Of a stretch of DNA of 13,013 nt, positions 1 to 7,795 are shown in pieces. Origin of the DNA: Psilocybe azurescens (taxonomy: Eukaryota > Basidiomycota > Agaricomycetes > Agaricales > Agrocybaceae). Where the stretch lies: NCBI GenBank assembly GCA_023853785.1, contig JAJIRX010001038.1, forward strand, positions 1 through 13,013. The letters are read 5' to 3'. Each line of letters begins with the position of its first letter. Position 1 is the first letter of the stretch. Both the position numbers and the translations under genes were made by a program. Under the pieces are notes generated by a model. That model had not been told where the DNA came from, did not search any database, and was given only the letters and a program-made list of their open reading frames with translations.

Positions 1-350
1 AGCTCGTTTGGCCCCCCATCGTGCCACCCTGCCGCACCACCTCCCGGTGGCCGCCACCCGCTCTGCCATCCCTCCGGTGTTGCCAGCTCGTGTGGCCCCA
101 CTCGTGCCACCCGCCGCACCCTCTGTGGCCGCCGCTGCCCCTCGACGCTGCCAGCTCGTGTGGCCCCCATCGTGCCACCCTTCTGTGGCCGCCATGCTCC
201 CTCCCTCCGCTGTTGCCAGCCGTGTGGCCCCCCATCGTGCCACCCCCCGCTCTGTGGCCGCCACGCTACCGGCCCCCTTGACGCTGCCAGCTCGTGTGGC
301 CCCCACATTGTGCCACCCCGCCGCCTCTGTGGCGCACTTGCACCTACCCC
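1..350. repeat. GC-rich minisatellite, about five units
   Basis: Units can be anchored on the recurring block AGCTCGTGTGGCCCC, with starts near 1, 85, 153, 218 (shortened to AGCCGTGTGG) and 289, giving unit lengths of about 84, 68, 65 and 71 bp. Each unit continues with ATCGTGCCACC and then CTCTGTGGCCGCC. The GC content is far above the AT-rich DNA that starts near 400. Open frames on the plus strand here only reflect the repeat (Pro/Ala/Cys-rich translations in several frames at once), so I do not call a gene. The array touches the window edge and may extend to the left. Confidence 0.8.
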
Positions 351-623
351 CCTCCGCCATTGCCTGTCCTTGTCTCTGTCCCCTCTTGCATGATGTTCTC
401 TATGTAGTTATATAGCTAACTTTTTACAATGTATATAGCCTTAGTTAGCATATATATATATATTTCATGTATTCACTGGGCTTGAATTTTCGTAGTGAAC
501 TTGGATTTATTTTGGAGTATTTATATGAGTTACCATATTAAGATTACTCTCTGCTTGAAGCGCAGATTGCCTCTTGTTCCGTAACTGCCATCATCACTGT
601 ACTGCTAGCTCACCACCTGCACT
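351..623 (+). promoter_or_regulatory. AT-rich upstream region of gene A, with TA microsatellite
   Basis: This stretch has no gene. It drops abruptly from GC-rich repeat to AT-rich DNA, includes a TATATATATATAT run at about 448-461, and ends just before the first ATG of gene A at 624. It is the only candidate promoter and 5' leader for gene A, but no transcription start can be fixed from sequence. Confidence 0.35.
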
Positions 624-2835
624 ATGCCTGCTACTACTAGGTCTACCACCAAAGCTACACCTGCTGCTTCTGCTGTTGCTTCTAATAGCAGGAAGAGGCA
701 AGGGTCTAGTGCTGCTCAGACTGCTAAGAAGAGATTAAGGTCTGGTTCAAACAGGGCAGCCAAGACAGATCTAGAGAGGAGAAGGAAGGAGGAGAGGGAG
801 AGGAGGGGAGGAGGAGGAGGAGGAGGAGGGAGGAGGAGGAGGAGGAGGAGGAGGAGAAGGAGGAGGAGGAAGGGGAGGAAGGGGGAGGAGGAGGAGGGGA
901 AGGGGAGAAGGAGGACAGGGAGGAAGGGAGAAGGAGGAGGGGGAGGGGGAGGAGGAGGAGGGGGAGGAGGGGAGGGATGGAGCAGGGTTACCAGATCTGG
1001 AGGAGATGGTGGTTGATAAGTTGAGGAAAGGGGGAGAAGAGGGAGGAAAGCAACTTTGAAGAAAGAGGTCAAGAAGTAAGTTATTGACTATATTTTAATT
1101 TATTTCTAACTTTATTTTCAGATCAAAACAGCGTAGGACAACTGCAGAGAAAATGCAGCTGTTGAAGCTGAGGAAGCTAAGCGGATTAGGAAACAGACTC
1201 AGTGAGTTTGTTTTTGTTCTTTGTTTATATATATATATTAAAATACTTTAAGCACTTTAAAAGTTCTGGCAGAAGGAGGTGATTCAGTTGCACCTCCTCG
1301 GCGTTCAGCACCAGTCTCTACAATTGAGTCTCTTCTGACTGCTATTTCTTCAACTGGTGGTACTGGAACTGCAGCTATCAATGCTGAAGCTACAACTCTG
1401 TCTGCTGCTGCCCCAAGCATCAATGATGCTCCTACTCCTCTCGTCTCAACCACTACAATGTCTTTGCCTGCTCCAGATATTTCTGCTCCAGTTGCTATCA
1501 GTTCAGAGGAGCAGAAAACATCTGAAAACAAGCTTTCTGATGAAGGTTGGTGTTTATATTTATATTTATTTTATTTAATTATTTAATTATAAACAGATGC
1601 CACTATGGAAAGCCCACCTCGTCCTGAAGGTTCTTCTCGGGCTACAGGTGGCATTTTCGAGGCCGAGCAGTTGGATTGACTTATAATCCAGTTGATGATG
1701 AAGATCTTCATTTCTCACCTATTTTCAACAAAGTAAAGGGCTTTGTTCTTTTGTATTCATCTGTTTTGGATCCTTCTCAGCTTCAGGCAACAAATATGAG
1801 GCCTAGCATGCGGGTTCCTGTTACTGTCAACAAAAACTTAGGGCCAGTTTTGCAAAATGTTGCTAGTCTTTTGAACCAATCACCAGTAAGTTTTTCATAA
1901 TACATACTAATTTAAATTTCTATCTGACTATATTTAGAAAATCGTATTCTTATCTGGGATGCTATAGATGAACTTTGGGACATGAAGGTTTCTACAATAA
2001 TGCAGTGGAATCCAATGATGAAATTTCATTCAAAGTTCATAATGGTAAACAAACTCTTCATATTCTTTGTGTGAGTATTATATAACAAGCTCAGCATGCT
2101 AAATATTACTAATTCAATGCTATAGAGCTCTTTTGAGCCTTCGATTTCTTTTTCTTCTATTGCGCCATCACATGCTCGATCTCTTCAGGCTGCATCTCTT
2201 CCACCTATCTCTCGTTCTGTCACGCCACACAGTGTTCTGGTCCACACTCGCTCTCCTTCACTATCTATATCAACATCTGGTGAGGTTGAAACCAGTAACA
2301 TCAACACCACTGCTGCTGAAGAAACTATTTCTCGTAAACCATTCACTCCTTATGAGTCCACCCTGCTTCTGTTCTCAAGGTTCCAATGGATCTGACACGT
2401 CAGCACCCACCCAAAGACCTTCCTGGCCAGTATCGCCGCTATTGTGCTGTTAGTGCTGCTCTTGACCAGATGGCTAAAATCTCAAAGTGGCCTGACAGAC
2501 CACCAACTGAGAAGCAAGTCATCGAGCTTTTCATTGGGAAGAGTCAATGGAGTAACATGTGGCGTCCAACTTTTAAAAGGGCTGCTCAGTATTTTCCCAA
2601 GATGAGCAAGTGGCTTAATGGGGATTCTGATAGCATGACAGCAGTAGAGCTCTGGGGTGATGATGCAAGGTATACTTTGAAAAATTTACAGGAATGGATG
2701 GATAATGATGGAAAGATGCTAAAGAAGGAAAAAGTTGTTGCTGTTGAGGAAAAGGTCAGAGCAAGTTCATCAAAGGATACATCTGAGCAGGAGAAGTCAA
2801 AGAAGAAGAAGAAGAAGAAGCAATCTGAGCAGTAA
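624..2835 (+). CDS. Gene A: basic, low-complexity protein of unknown family next to a KDZ-type gene (multi-exon, with frame breaks)
   Basis: I do not recognise a named family. The start at 624 opens a basic Ser/Thr/Ala-rich N-terminus with a likely nuclear localisation stretch (SRKRQ, AKKRLR). Inferred exons are 624-1075, 1122-1201, 1273-1545, 1597-1885, 1938-2044 and 2126-2831 or 2835. Introns have GTAAGT, GTGAGT, GTTGGT and GTAAAC donors and AG acceptors. The product would be roughly 640 residues: basic head, purine-encoded charged tract, Ala/Ser/Thr/Pro-rich middle, a conserved-looking block at 1658-2044 (GLTYNPVDDED onward), a Ser-rich linker, a Trp-rich block at about 2380-2710 (QVIELFIGKSQWSNMW, LQEWMDNDGK) and a Lys-rich tail. 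Frame breaks are seen near 1040-1050, 1150-1153, 1654-1657, 1886 and 2361-2363. Each is repaired by one extra base in a short run or at a splice site. Splicing to gene B is possible. Exon limits in the first half are uncertain. Confidence 0.5.
773..977 (+). repeat. Homopurine tract (GGA/GAG/AGG triplets)
   Basis: Positions 773-915 contain only A and G, and after one C at 916 the run continues to 977. It is made mostly of GGA triplets. In gene A it reads as Gly and Arg runs in one frame and Glu runs in the next. The sequence resumes non-repetitive coding (LPDLEEMVVDKLRKG) in a different frame from the one that enters the tract, so the true product may be a Glu-rich charged segment. Confidence 0.9.
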
Positions 2836-2913
2836 GTAGGAAGAATATAAATATATGCAATGTACTTTTAAATGTTTTAAAATCTAACTGTTTGTATACT
2901 GTGATTTTTTCAG
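2832..2913 (+). other. Possible intron joining gene A to gene B
   Basis: The gene A stop TAA at 2833-2835 lies inside a consensus donor, GTAAGT beginning at 2832. A pyrimidine-rich acceptor TTTTTTCAG ends at 2913. Removing 2832-2913 joins CA to A and keeps the frame, running from the Lys-rich tail into the hydrophobic start of gene B. If the intron is retained, translation ends at once. Whether A and B are two genes or one fusion transcript cannot be settled here. Confidence 0.4.
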
Positions 2914-2935
2914 ATCTTTTATAACAATCTACTTG

Positions 2936-5167
2936 ATGGCTATATCACCTCTACTTCCTCTATTCTGGCTGCTTATCTGTCTTGCATATCTTCCTGGTGT
3001 ATCAGCATCAGGACCAACAACACCATTTCCTAATATTACATTTTTGGCTTTTAGCAATTTTGTGTCAACAACATTTAATCCAGATATTTCTTTGGAAACT
3101 GTGCTGCTAGTCTTTTTTCTCTAGTAGAAAATCCAGACTTGCTTAATTTACATGCTCGCCAAAAGCATCCAAGTTTACAGGATGAAAAGCGCATAATTGC
3201 TACAAGTTGGATGAAGACTTTGAGTCGTGCATTAAAAAATCGACTTGATACTGGTCTTTCTATGCTTTTCAACAAAACCAATTTATGTCTGATACCTGGG
3301 AAACTGTATTAGCTGTAAAGCTTAATAATTTTTCTGAAGTTCTTGGTCTTACACCCTATAAACAAGGTGCTTTCTATCAAAAATTGGAAAATGTTTCTCA
3401 AAAGTGTATTGAACCAGTGCGGATAATCTGCCCTCTTAACATGATATGTATAACTCCATTATGCAGATCTCGACATATTAGGGTATATACCCGTGGACGT
3501 GATTTACCATTGGTGACTTTGCTCAAAGGATCATCTATATTTAAAAATGTCCCTGTGTTAACAGGAGAATGCACCAAATGCCACACATTATATTCTGCAG
3601 ATCATCAAACTTATCATAATAATGACACTCGTAATGAGAGATATCTAAATTTTCCTAAATACATCCAGATTGGAAGCAATATCTGGGTTGATTATGTTTT
3701 TGCAAATGCACTAATGAATGGCATATACTCATTTCATGCATCTGCAAATACATATACTCAATATTGGAACAATAGCTTTGGCACTATTGATTCTGCTAAT
3801 ATATTTAAACTTAGTCGGAAACAAGTCTGGCAAGCTTTTGTACGGCACTCTATTAGGGTTGTGGCTGCATCTTTACACACAACATTTGAAACTATTTCTG
3901 ATATTGATATTGATGATCTTACTCAGCATGCCTTTGCTATACTTGGAAATGGTGGTGAAATTCCTGGTGCAAGAGAACATTCTTGTTCTGATTGTACCAA
4001 GCCATACAAAGAGACTGTTCAAGACAAAGATCCTATTCCAGGTACATTACCTGTTAAGCTATATACTTTAGATGGTGTTGTTATGGGGCCACAGGTTTGT
4101 TTTTTGGCTTTTGTTTTATTTTTAAGTTTATACTAATTTTGTGAACTTAGATTTGTGCTTTTGATGGTTGCACCAATGATCTTATTAATGCACGTGGTGG
4201 TTCACTTTGTACAATGCATGAAGTTGAACTTGCAAACAAATGCCGGATGGTTGGCTGTGACAGTGATAAATTTGAAGAAACTCAAGCTTGCAGGCAACAT
4301 CAAGACAACTGGAAGCAAAGTGTGCAAGCCCGTAGTAAAGAAACTCTCAATGGTATACGTCGCATTCTTCAAAGGCCTGGTGAACATCAAGAATGGCAAC
4401 AAATTCCTGAAGGAGCTATTCAGAAACCACATGATGAAGAGATTGATGAGAATACTCATTCTACACAACGACGAAAACATTATTTTTCACCTAATCGTTC
4501 ATATTGTGTTGAAACTGCATGTGCACCTTGTGGAGTTGTTCTTGCATGGACTAAATTTGACAAGTCTGAGTCTCCAACAAATATTCTCCGCTGGCTAGAG
4601 CATCTATTTCCAAATAAAGATGAAAGACCAGCTTACATTTGTATTGATAAAGCATGTCAAGTTTTTAAAACAGCTGTTAAACTCAGGTTATGGAATGAGT
4701 GGAAACAGACAACTCGTTTTATTGTGGACTCTTATCACTATACCAATCATAAGGCAACTGATGAAGTTTGCCGAAATGGTGTAATCCTGCACCCAAAGAT
4801 GGCAGTGCTCCAAATCTTGTGGGTGAAAAAGTTGATGAAAATGGAAACCTCATTCAATATAGAGAATTTAATACTCAAGTCTGAGCAACTTAATGCTTGG
4901 CTTGGTGGCTATGAATCTATCTTAAAGCGAATGACATCCAAAAATTTCAATTGGTTTATACATACAATGTTGGTTTATCATGTGAAGCATGTTCTTGGCA
5001 GGTTATCATCTTCAAAAAATGAGGACTCAATAGATGATGAAAGTAGTGAAGAAGAGGAATCTAGTGCAAGTAGTAATAGTAGCCAGAGTAGCAGCCAGAC
5101 AACCCAAAGTGATGAAAATAGTGAGTCAACAGATAGTAGTGATGATGAAATGCATGTCTCAGATTAA
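2936..5167 (+). CDS. Gene B: KDZ-associated CxC5/CxC6-type protein with DDE (RNase H-like) transposase core, with frame breaks
   Basis: The model has two exons, 2936-4094 and 4151-5167, split by a phase-0 intron (GTTTGT donor, TACTAAT branch, TTAG acceptor). With five missing bases allowed, it gives 727 codons including the stop. The N-terminus is hydrophobic (MAISPLLPLFWLLICLAYL). A first cysteine cluster at about 3400-3620 (ICPLNMICITPLCRSR, then ECTKCHTLYSADHQTYH) fits CxC5. A second at about 4151-4305 (ICAFDGC, SLCTMH, CRMVGCD, ACRQH) fits CxC6. The core has D in ICIDKACQVF (4646), D in IVDSYHYTNH (4727) and E in SEQLNAWLGG (4883), a D-D-E order expected of a transposase. The tail is acidic and Ser-rich. 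Frame breaks lie at 3113-3118, 3266-3269, 4774-4776 and near 4880. CxC5/CxC6 clusters are known associates of Kyakuja-Dileera-Zisupton transposases in fungi. The family call rests on remembered motifs, not a search. Confidence 0.7.
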
Positions 5168-5189
5168 ATAAATATTATACAATTTTCTC

Positions 5190-5578
5190 TATTTATTTTG
5201 ATTTCTACTTATTTATTGTATTAAGCTTATCAGAGTCCAGTGGACTCCAGTGGACTTCTTATATACTAAGTGTAAAAAGATAAACAGAGTCCAATGGAGT
5301 CCACTGGAGTCCACTGGACTCTATTTATTTGATTTCTACTTATTTACTGTATCAAGTCTACCAGAGTCCAGTGGACTCCAGTGGACTCCAGTGGACTCTA
5401 TTTATTTTGATTTCTACTTATTTACTGCATCAAGTCTACCAGAGTCCAGTGGACTCAGTGGACTCCAGTGGACTCCACTGGACTCCACTGACTCTGTTCA
5501 CCTTTTACACTTAGTATATAGCCAAGTCCAGTGGAGTCCAGTGGTCCACTGGAGTCCACTGAGTCCACTGGAGTCCAT
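5190..5578. repeat. 10-bp palindromic repeat array arranged as a large inverted repeat
   Basis: The core motif AGTCCA(G/C)TGGACT is an odd-length palindrome that overlaps itself to give a 10-bp period (AGTGGACTCC and its complement). A longer direct unit, TATTTATTTTGATTTCTACTTATTTA followed in part by the palindromic motif, occurs three times, starting near 5190, 5322 and 5399. In addition 5260-5321 is the inverted counterpart of 5460-5520: the first 18 bases (TATATACTAAGTGTAAAA) match exactly and most of the rest match with small gaps, leaving a loop of about 138 bp. The array starts within 25 bp of the gene B stop, so it may lie in that transcript's 3' end or mark an element end. It has no credible protein. 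Confidence 0.85.
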
Positions 5579-5854
5579 ATGGACTGTGTGGGGATGGTAA
5601 AGTACTGCTGTCACACCAACCTTCAAGTGCCCTATAGCTGTCTCAGCCTTTAGCTTCAGTTTTCAGTGCAGAGAGATACACACACCCAGCAGTAAGATAT
5701 ATGCAAGACCTTGCAATGGTTGCTCTTATTTAGTAGCACCATCCATGAGATGATCTAATCACTTGCTTTCCAACCTTATTGACTGTGATTGCCTGCTCCG
5801 CGCATCATCTTGTCCATTAAATGAACCAATAGGACAGTTCTGCAGTGCTAAGCA
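5579..5854. other. Unassigned intergenic stretch
   Basis: I see no open frame of useful length, no clear repeat and no RNA gene signature in this stretch. Confidence 0.4.
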
Positions 5855-6021
5855 TGTTGGAATGGAACACACTCTTGCAAAGTAATGTCTTTGTAAGCTG
5901 GTCATGCCAGTCCAACAAGCTGTAACTCTTGCACCAAAATGGTGCTATAAATACACTCTGGCATCTAGTTGCTCAGACTATATATGAAGTGGTGAGCCAC
6001 CAGACTTACAGTCTTTCAACA
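5855..6021 (+). mobile_element. Possible small solo LTR
   Basis: The segment begins TGTTGG and ends CAACA, giving 5-bp inverted ends (TGTTG/CAACA) typical of LTRs. It contains a good TATA box, TATAAATA, at 5946-5953. The length of 167 bp would suit a short LTR. Against it, the 5-bp flanks (AAGCA and TTTAC) do not match, no primer-binding site is evident, and no second copy is present in the window. A plain promoter for a short downstream frame is an alternative. Confidence 0.2.
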
Positions 6022-6055
6022 TTTACTGGCATGTATGACTTGTTTGTGTAATTCC

Positions 6056-6190
6056 ATGTCCGGCAACGCTGTGAAAATCCAGGCTATCCATGATGTCGAA
6101 GATTATGTTTCAAGAGGATCAAGCTGCACCTGCAGGGAGGGGTCCATGGTACTTTATTTTGTTCATAATCATGTGAGTATGTATTGCTAA
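6056..6190 (+). CDS. Doubtful short ORF, 44 codons
   Basis: An ATG about 100 bp after the TATA box at 5946 opens 44 codons beginning MSGNAVKIQAIHDVEDYV. A donor-like GTGAGT at 6174 with a nearby TGCTAAT branch motif could make it the first exon of a spliced gene, but I find no convincing second exon. I recognise no family, and chance is a fair explanation. Confidence 0.15.
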   Translation: MSGNAVKIQAIHDVEDYVSRGSSCTCREGSMVLYFVHNHVSMYC

Positions 6191-7170
6191 TTGGTTCTCT
6201 GGAGTCTGGAGTCATTAGCCACATGCTAAAAATTGACTTGCATCGATCAAGCAGTGTCTGTACTCATATGCCCTTCAGCTTATGATGGTTGCTTGTAGAG
6301 GAAGTGTGAAGTGATGAAAACAATTTGACTGCTCAGTGTCTTTGAACTATGGGGCAGTTGGTTTTAATATGACACCTGATCCCAAACACTGAACATGAGG
6401 AAGCGATGTATCAATCTGGAAACCCGTTTTCCACATAACAGTGATTTGGTCAATTTACCCATGACTGGAGCTGAGGCAGTTAAAGAACATCAAATATTGC
6501 CTTCATGGGAGTTGTACCTTGATTGATGCATGCCATAAACCAAAATACGATGCTCTACACATCCCACATCCTCATCCTTTCCCTCAGCCATGGACAGGGT
6601 GATCTGATATGATACACGAACTTCAGGACAATCAGTCTGAATAAATTCCACACTTACTAGATTACATGATATGGGTAAGTGGTTCCTTCAATAGTAAGTA
6701 AGGGCTTGTTCGGCTGCACCATCTTGCAGATGGTTATGAGTTCTTTACGTAAGTAAAGACTTGTTCTTTAACCAGGATTCAATGGCGTCACAACTCCTGT
6801 GATCGCCAACATGATTTTCAACAATGTGATGTGACTTTGTAGCATAACCACGTGAATTTGTAATTTAAAACATGTCATCATAATTATAAGCTCACCCTTT
6901 TGGTTATACTTTGCATGTGATATTGGCACTTTGTTCGCTCGGTTACTTCCATGTTTCTTTTGCGGCACGGGGCTATAGCAATGCCTGTGGGAAAATCCCT
7001 TTCTTTCCTTCTCTTTCCTTTCCATATCATTGCTGCCTCCCCATTGTCCTTGGGGTATGTTTACTTGTTTTTCTGCATGATTTTTCTTTTGGTTTGTTGT
7101 TAATTGTGTTGGTATGTAGTCTTACATAGTGTATATGCTTAGCTTTTCAGCTTTACTGTAGTTTAGTAGT
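6191..7170. other. Unassigned intergenic stretch
   Basis: Nothing convincing is seen on either strand. Open frames around 6768-7129 are short, overlap on opposite strands and show no domain. The sequence GGGCTTGTTCGG at about 6703 resembles ends of some hAT-type miniature elements, but no partner end was found. Confidence 0.4.
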
Positions 7171-7584
7171 TAGGGAACTGCACGGGTTATGCGCGAGTAA
7201 ATGACGGGTTTTTAATGTTAATCAAATAGACACAAATTTTATCCAATTTTTATAATTTATTTCATGCAAATCGGTTGAGAACTCACAAAGTTATGCCCTC
7301 TGCAAGTTTGGGGCACTTAGGTCCAGTGCTGGGTCATGCAATGAGCTCAACATTGATGGCGGGTATGCCAAATTTGGAAATTCGCCAAATTAGGTGATCG
7401 CAGCTTGGAAATCGTGATGTCACGGCATCAGTTTGTGTTGCTTTTGGCTCAAACTTGGTAGGAGTGTAGCTCACTCGATTCCGCACCGATTTGCACAAAA
7501 AATTGCAAAAAGGTAAAATTTGTCTCTACAAGCTAATTACATAAAAACCCATGAAAATCTATGGGTAACCCATGCAGTTCCCTA
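7171..7584. mobile_element. TA-flanked foldback MITE (Tc1/mariner-like), 410 bp
   Basis: The element occupies 7173-7582 with TA on both sides (7171-7172 and 7583-7584). Its ends are inverted: GGGAACTGCACGGGTTA at the left and the complement of GGGAACTGCATGGGTTA at the right. Inverted similarity continues inward for over 100 bp, for example GGGTTTTTAATGT against GGGTTTTTATGT, then AAATTTTA and GCAAATCGGT on both arms. There is no transposase frame inside, so it is non-autonomous. The TA duplication and long inverted ends suggest the Tc1/mariner group, which remains an inference. Confidence 0.75.
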
Positions 7585-7795
7585 CCAATGACAAATCCAA
7601 ATAATCTGCCTGATACTTTTGTAAGTTGACAGCTGCAGTGGCAATGGAGACTACAATCACAGGAAGATGAGAGATGGTGATGGTGTCAGCAGAGCTTGTG
7701 GTGTGTGAGGGTACATCAGCTGTCTGTGAGTATGATGGGAATACATTAAGAGAACCTGATTGATCTGCCAAAGTTCCAAGTGGTTTGACATTCTC
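7585..7795 (-). pseudogene. Open frame of unknown origin beside the hAT insertion
   Basis: On the minus strand the interval between the two small elements is open throughout. Its translation includes ADQSGSLNVFPSYSQ and SHLPVIVVSIATAAVNLQKY. If the hAT element at 7804-9117 is removed with one copy of its target duplication, the frame extends about 20 codons upstream into 9118-9176, to a TTTTGCAG that could be an acceptor. I recognise no family. A gap of this length can be stop-free by chance, so this is weak. Confidence 0.2.

Larger units (their letters stand above)
624..5578 (+). mobile_element. Probable KDZ-type DNA transposon unit (ends not identified)
   Basis: Genes A and B and the palindromic array form a compact unit with the same orientation. 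Gene B carries the transposase-like core. I could not find terminal inverted repeats or a target duplication that would fix the borders, so the limits given are only those of the recognisable parts. Gene A could be an accessory protein of the element or an unrelated neighbour. Confidence 0.4.

Noticed and set aside
8..415. Pro/Ala-rich open frames over the GC-rich repeat
   Set aside because: Several frames are open at once because of the repeat composition; none has a domain or splice context.
716..1072. Minus-strand frame with long Pro and Leu runs
   Set aside because: It is the reverse of the purine tract in gene A; homopolymer translation with no other support.
3718..4071. Second plus-strand frame inside gene B
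   Set aside because: Leu/Ile-rich shadow of gene B; the gene B frame carries the ordered cysteine motifs.
4155..4598. Plus-strand frame overlapping gene B exon 2
   Set aside because: Shadow frame; the alternative frame continues across the intron and contains the CxC6-like cluster and the catalytic residues.
5190..5578. CRISPR array
   Set aside because: Repeats overlap with a 10-bp period and no unique spacers of even length exist; the setting is eukaryotic with spliceosomal introns.
5250..5600. Plus-strand frame with repeated short peptides
   Set aside because: It only translates the 10-bp palindromic array, whose units are not a multiple of three and carry length changes.
6703..6720. GGGCTTGTTCGG as the end of another miniature element
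   Set aside because: No inverted partner or target duplication was found nearby.
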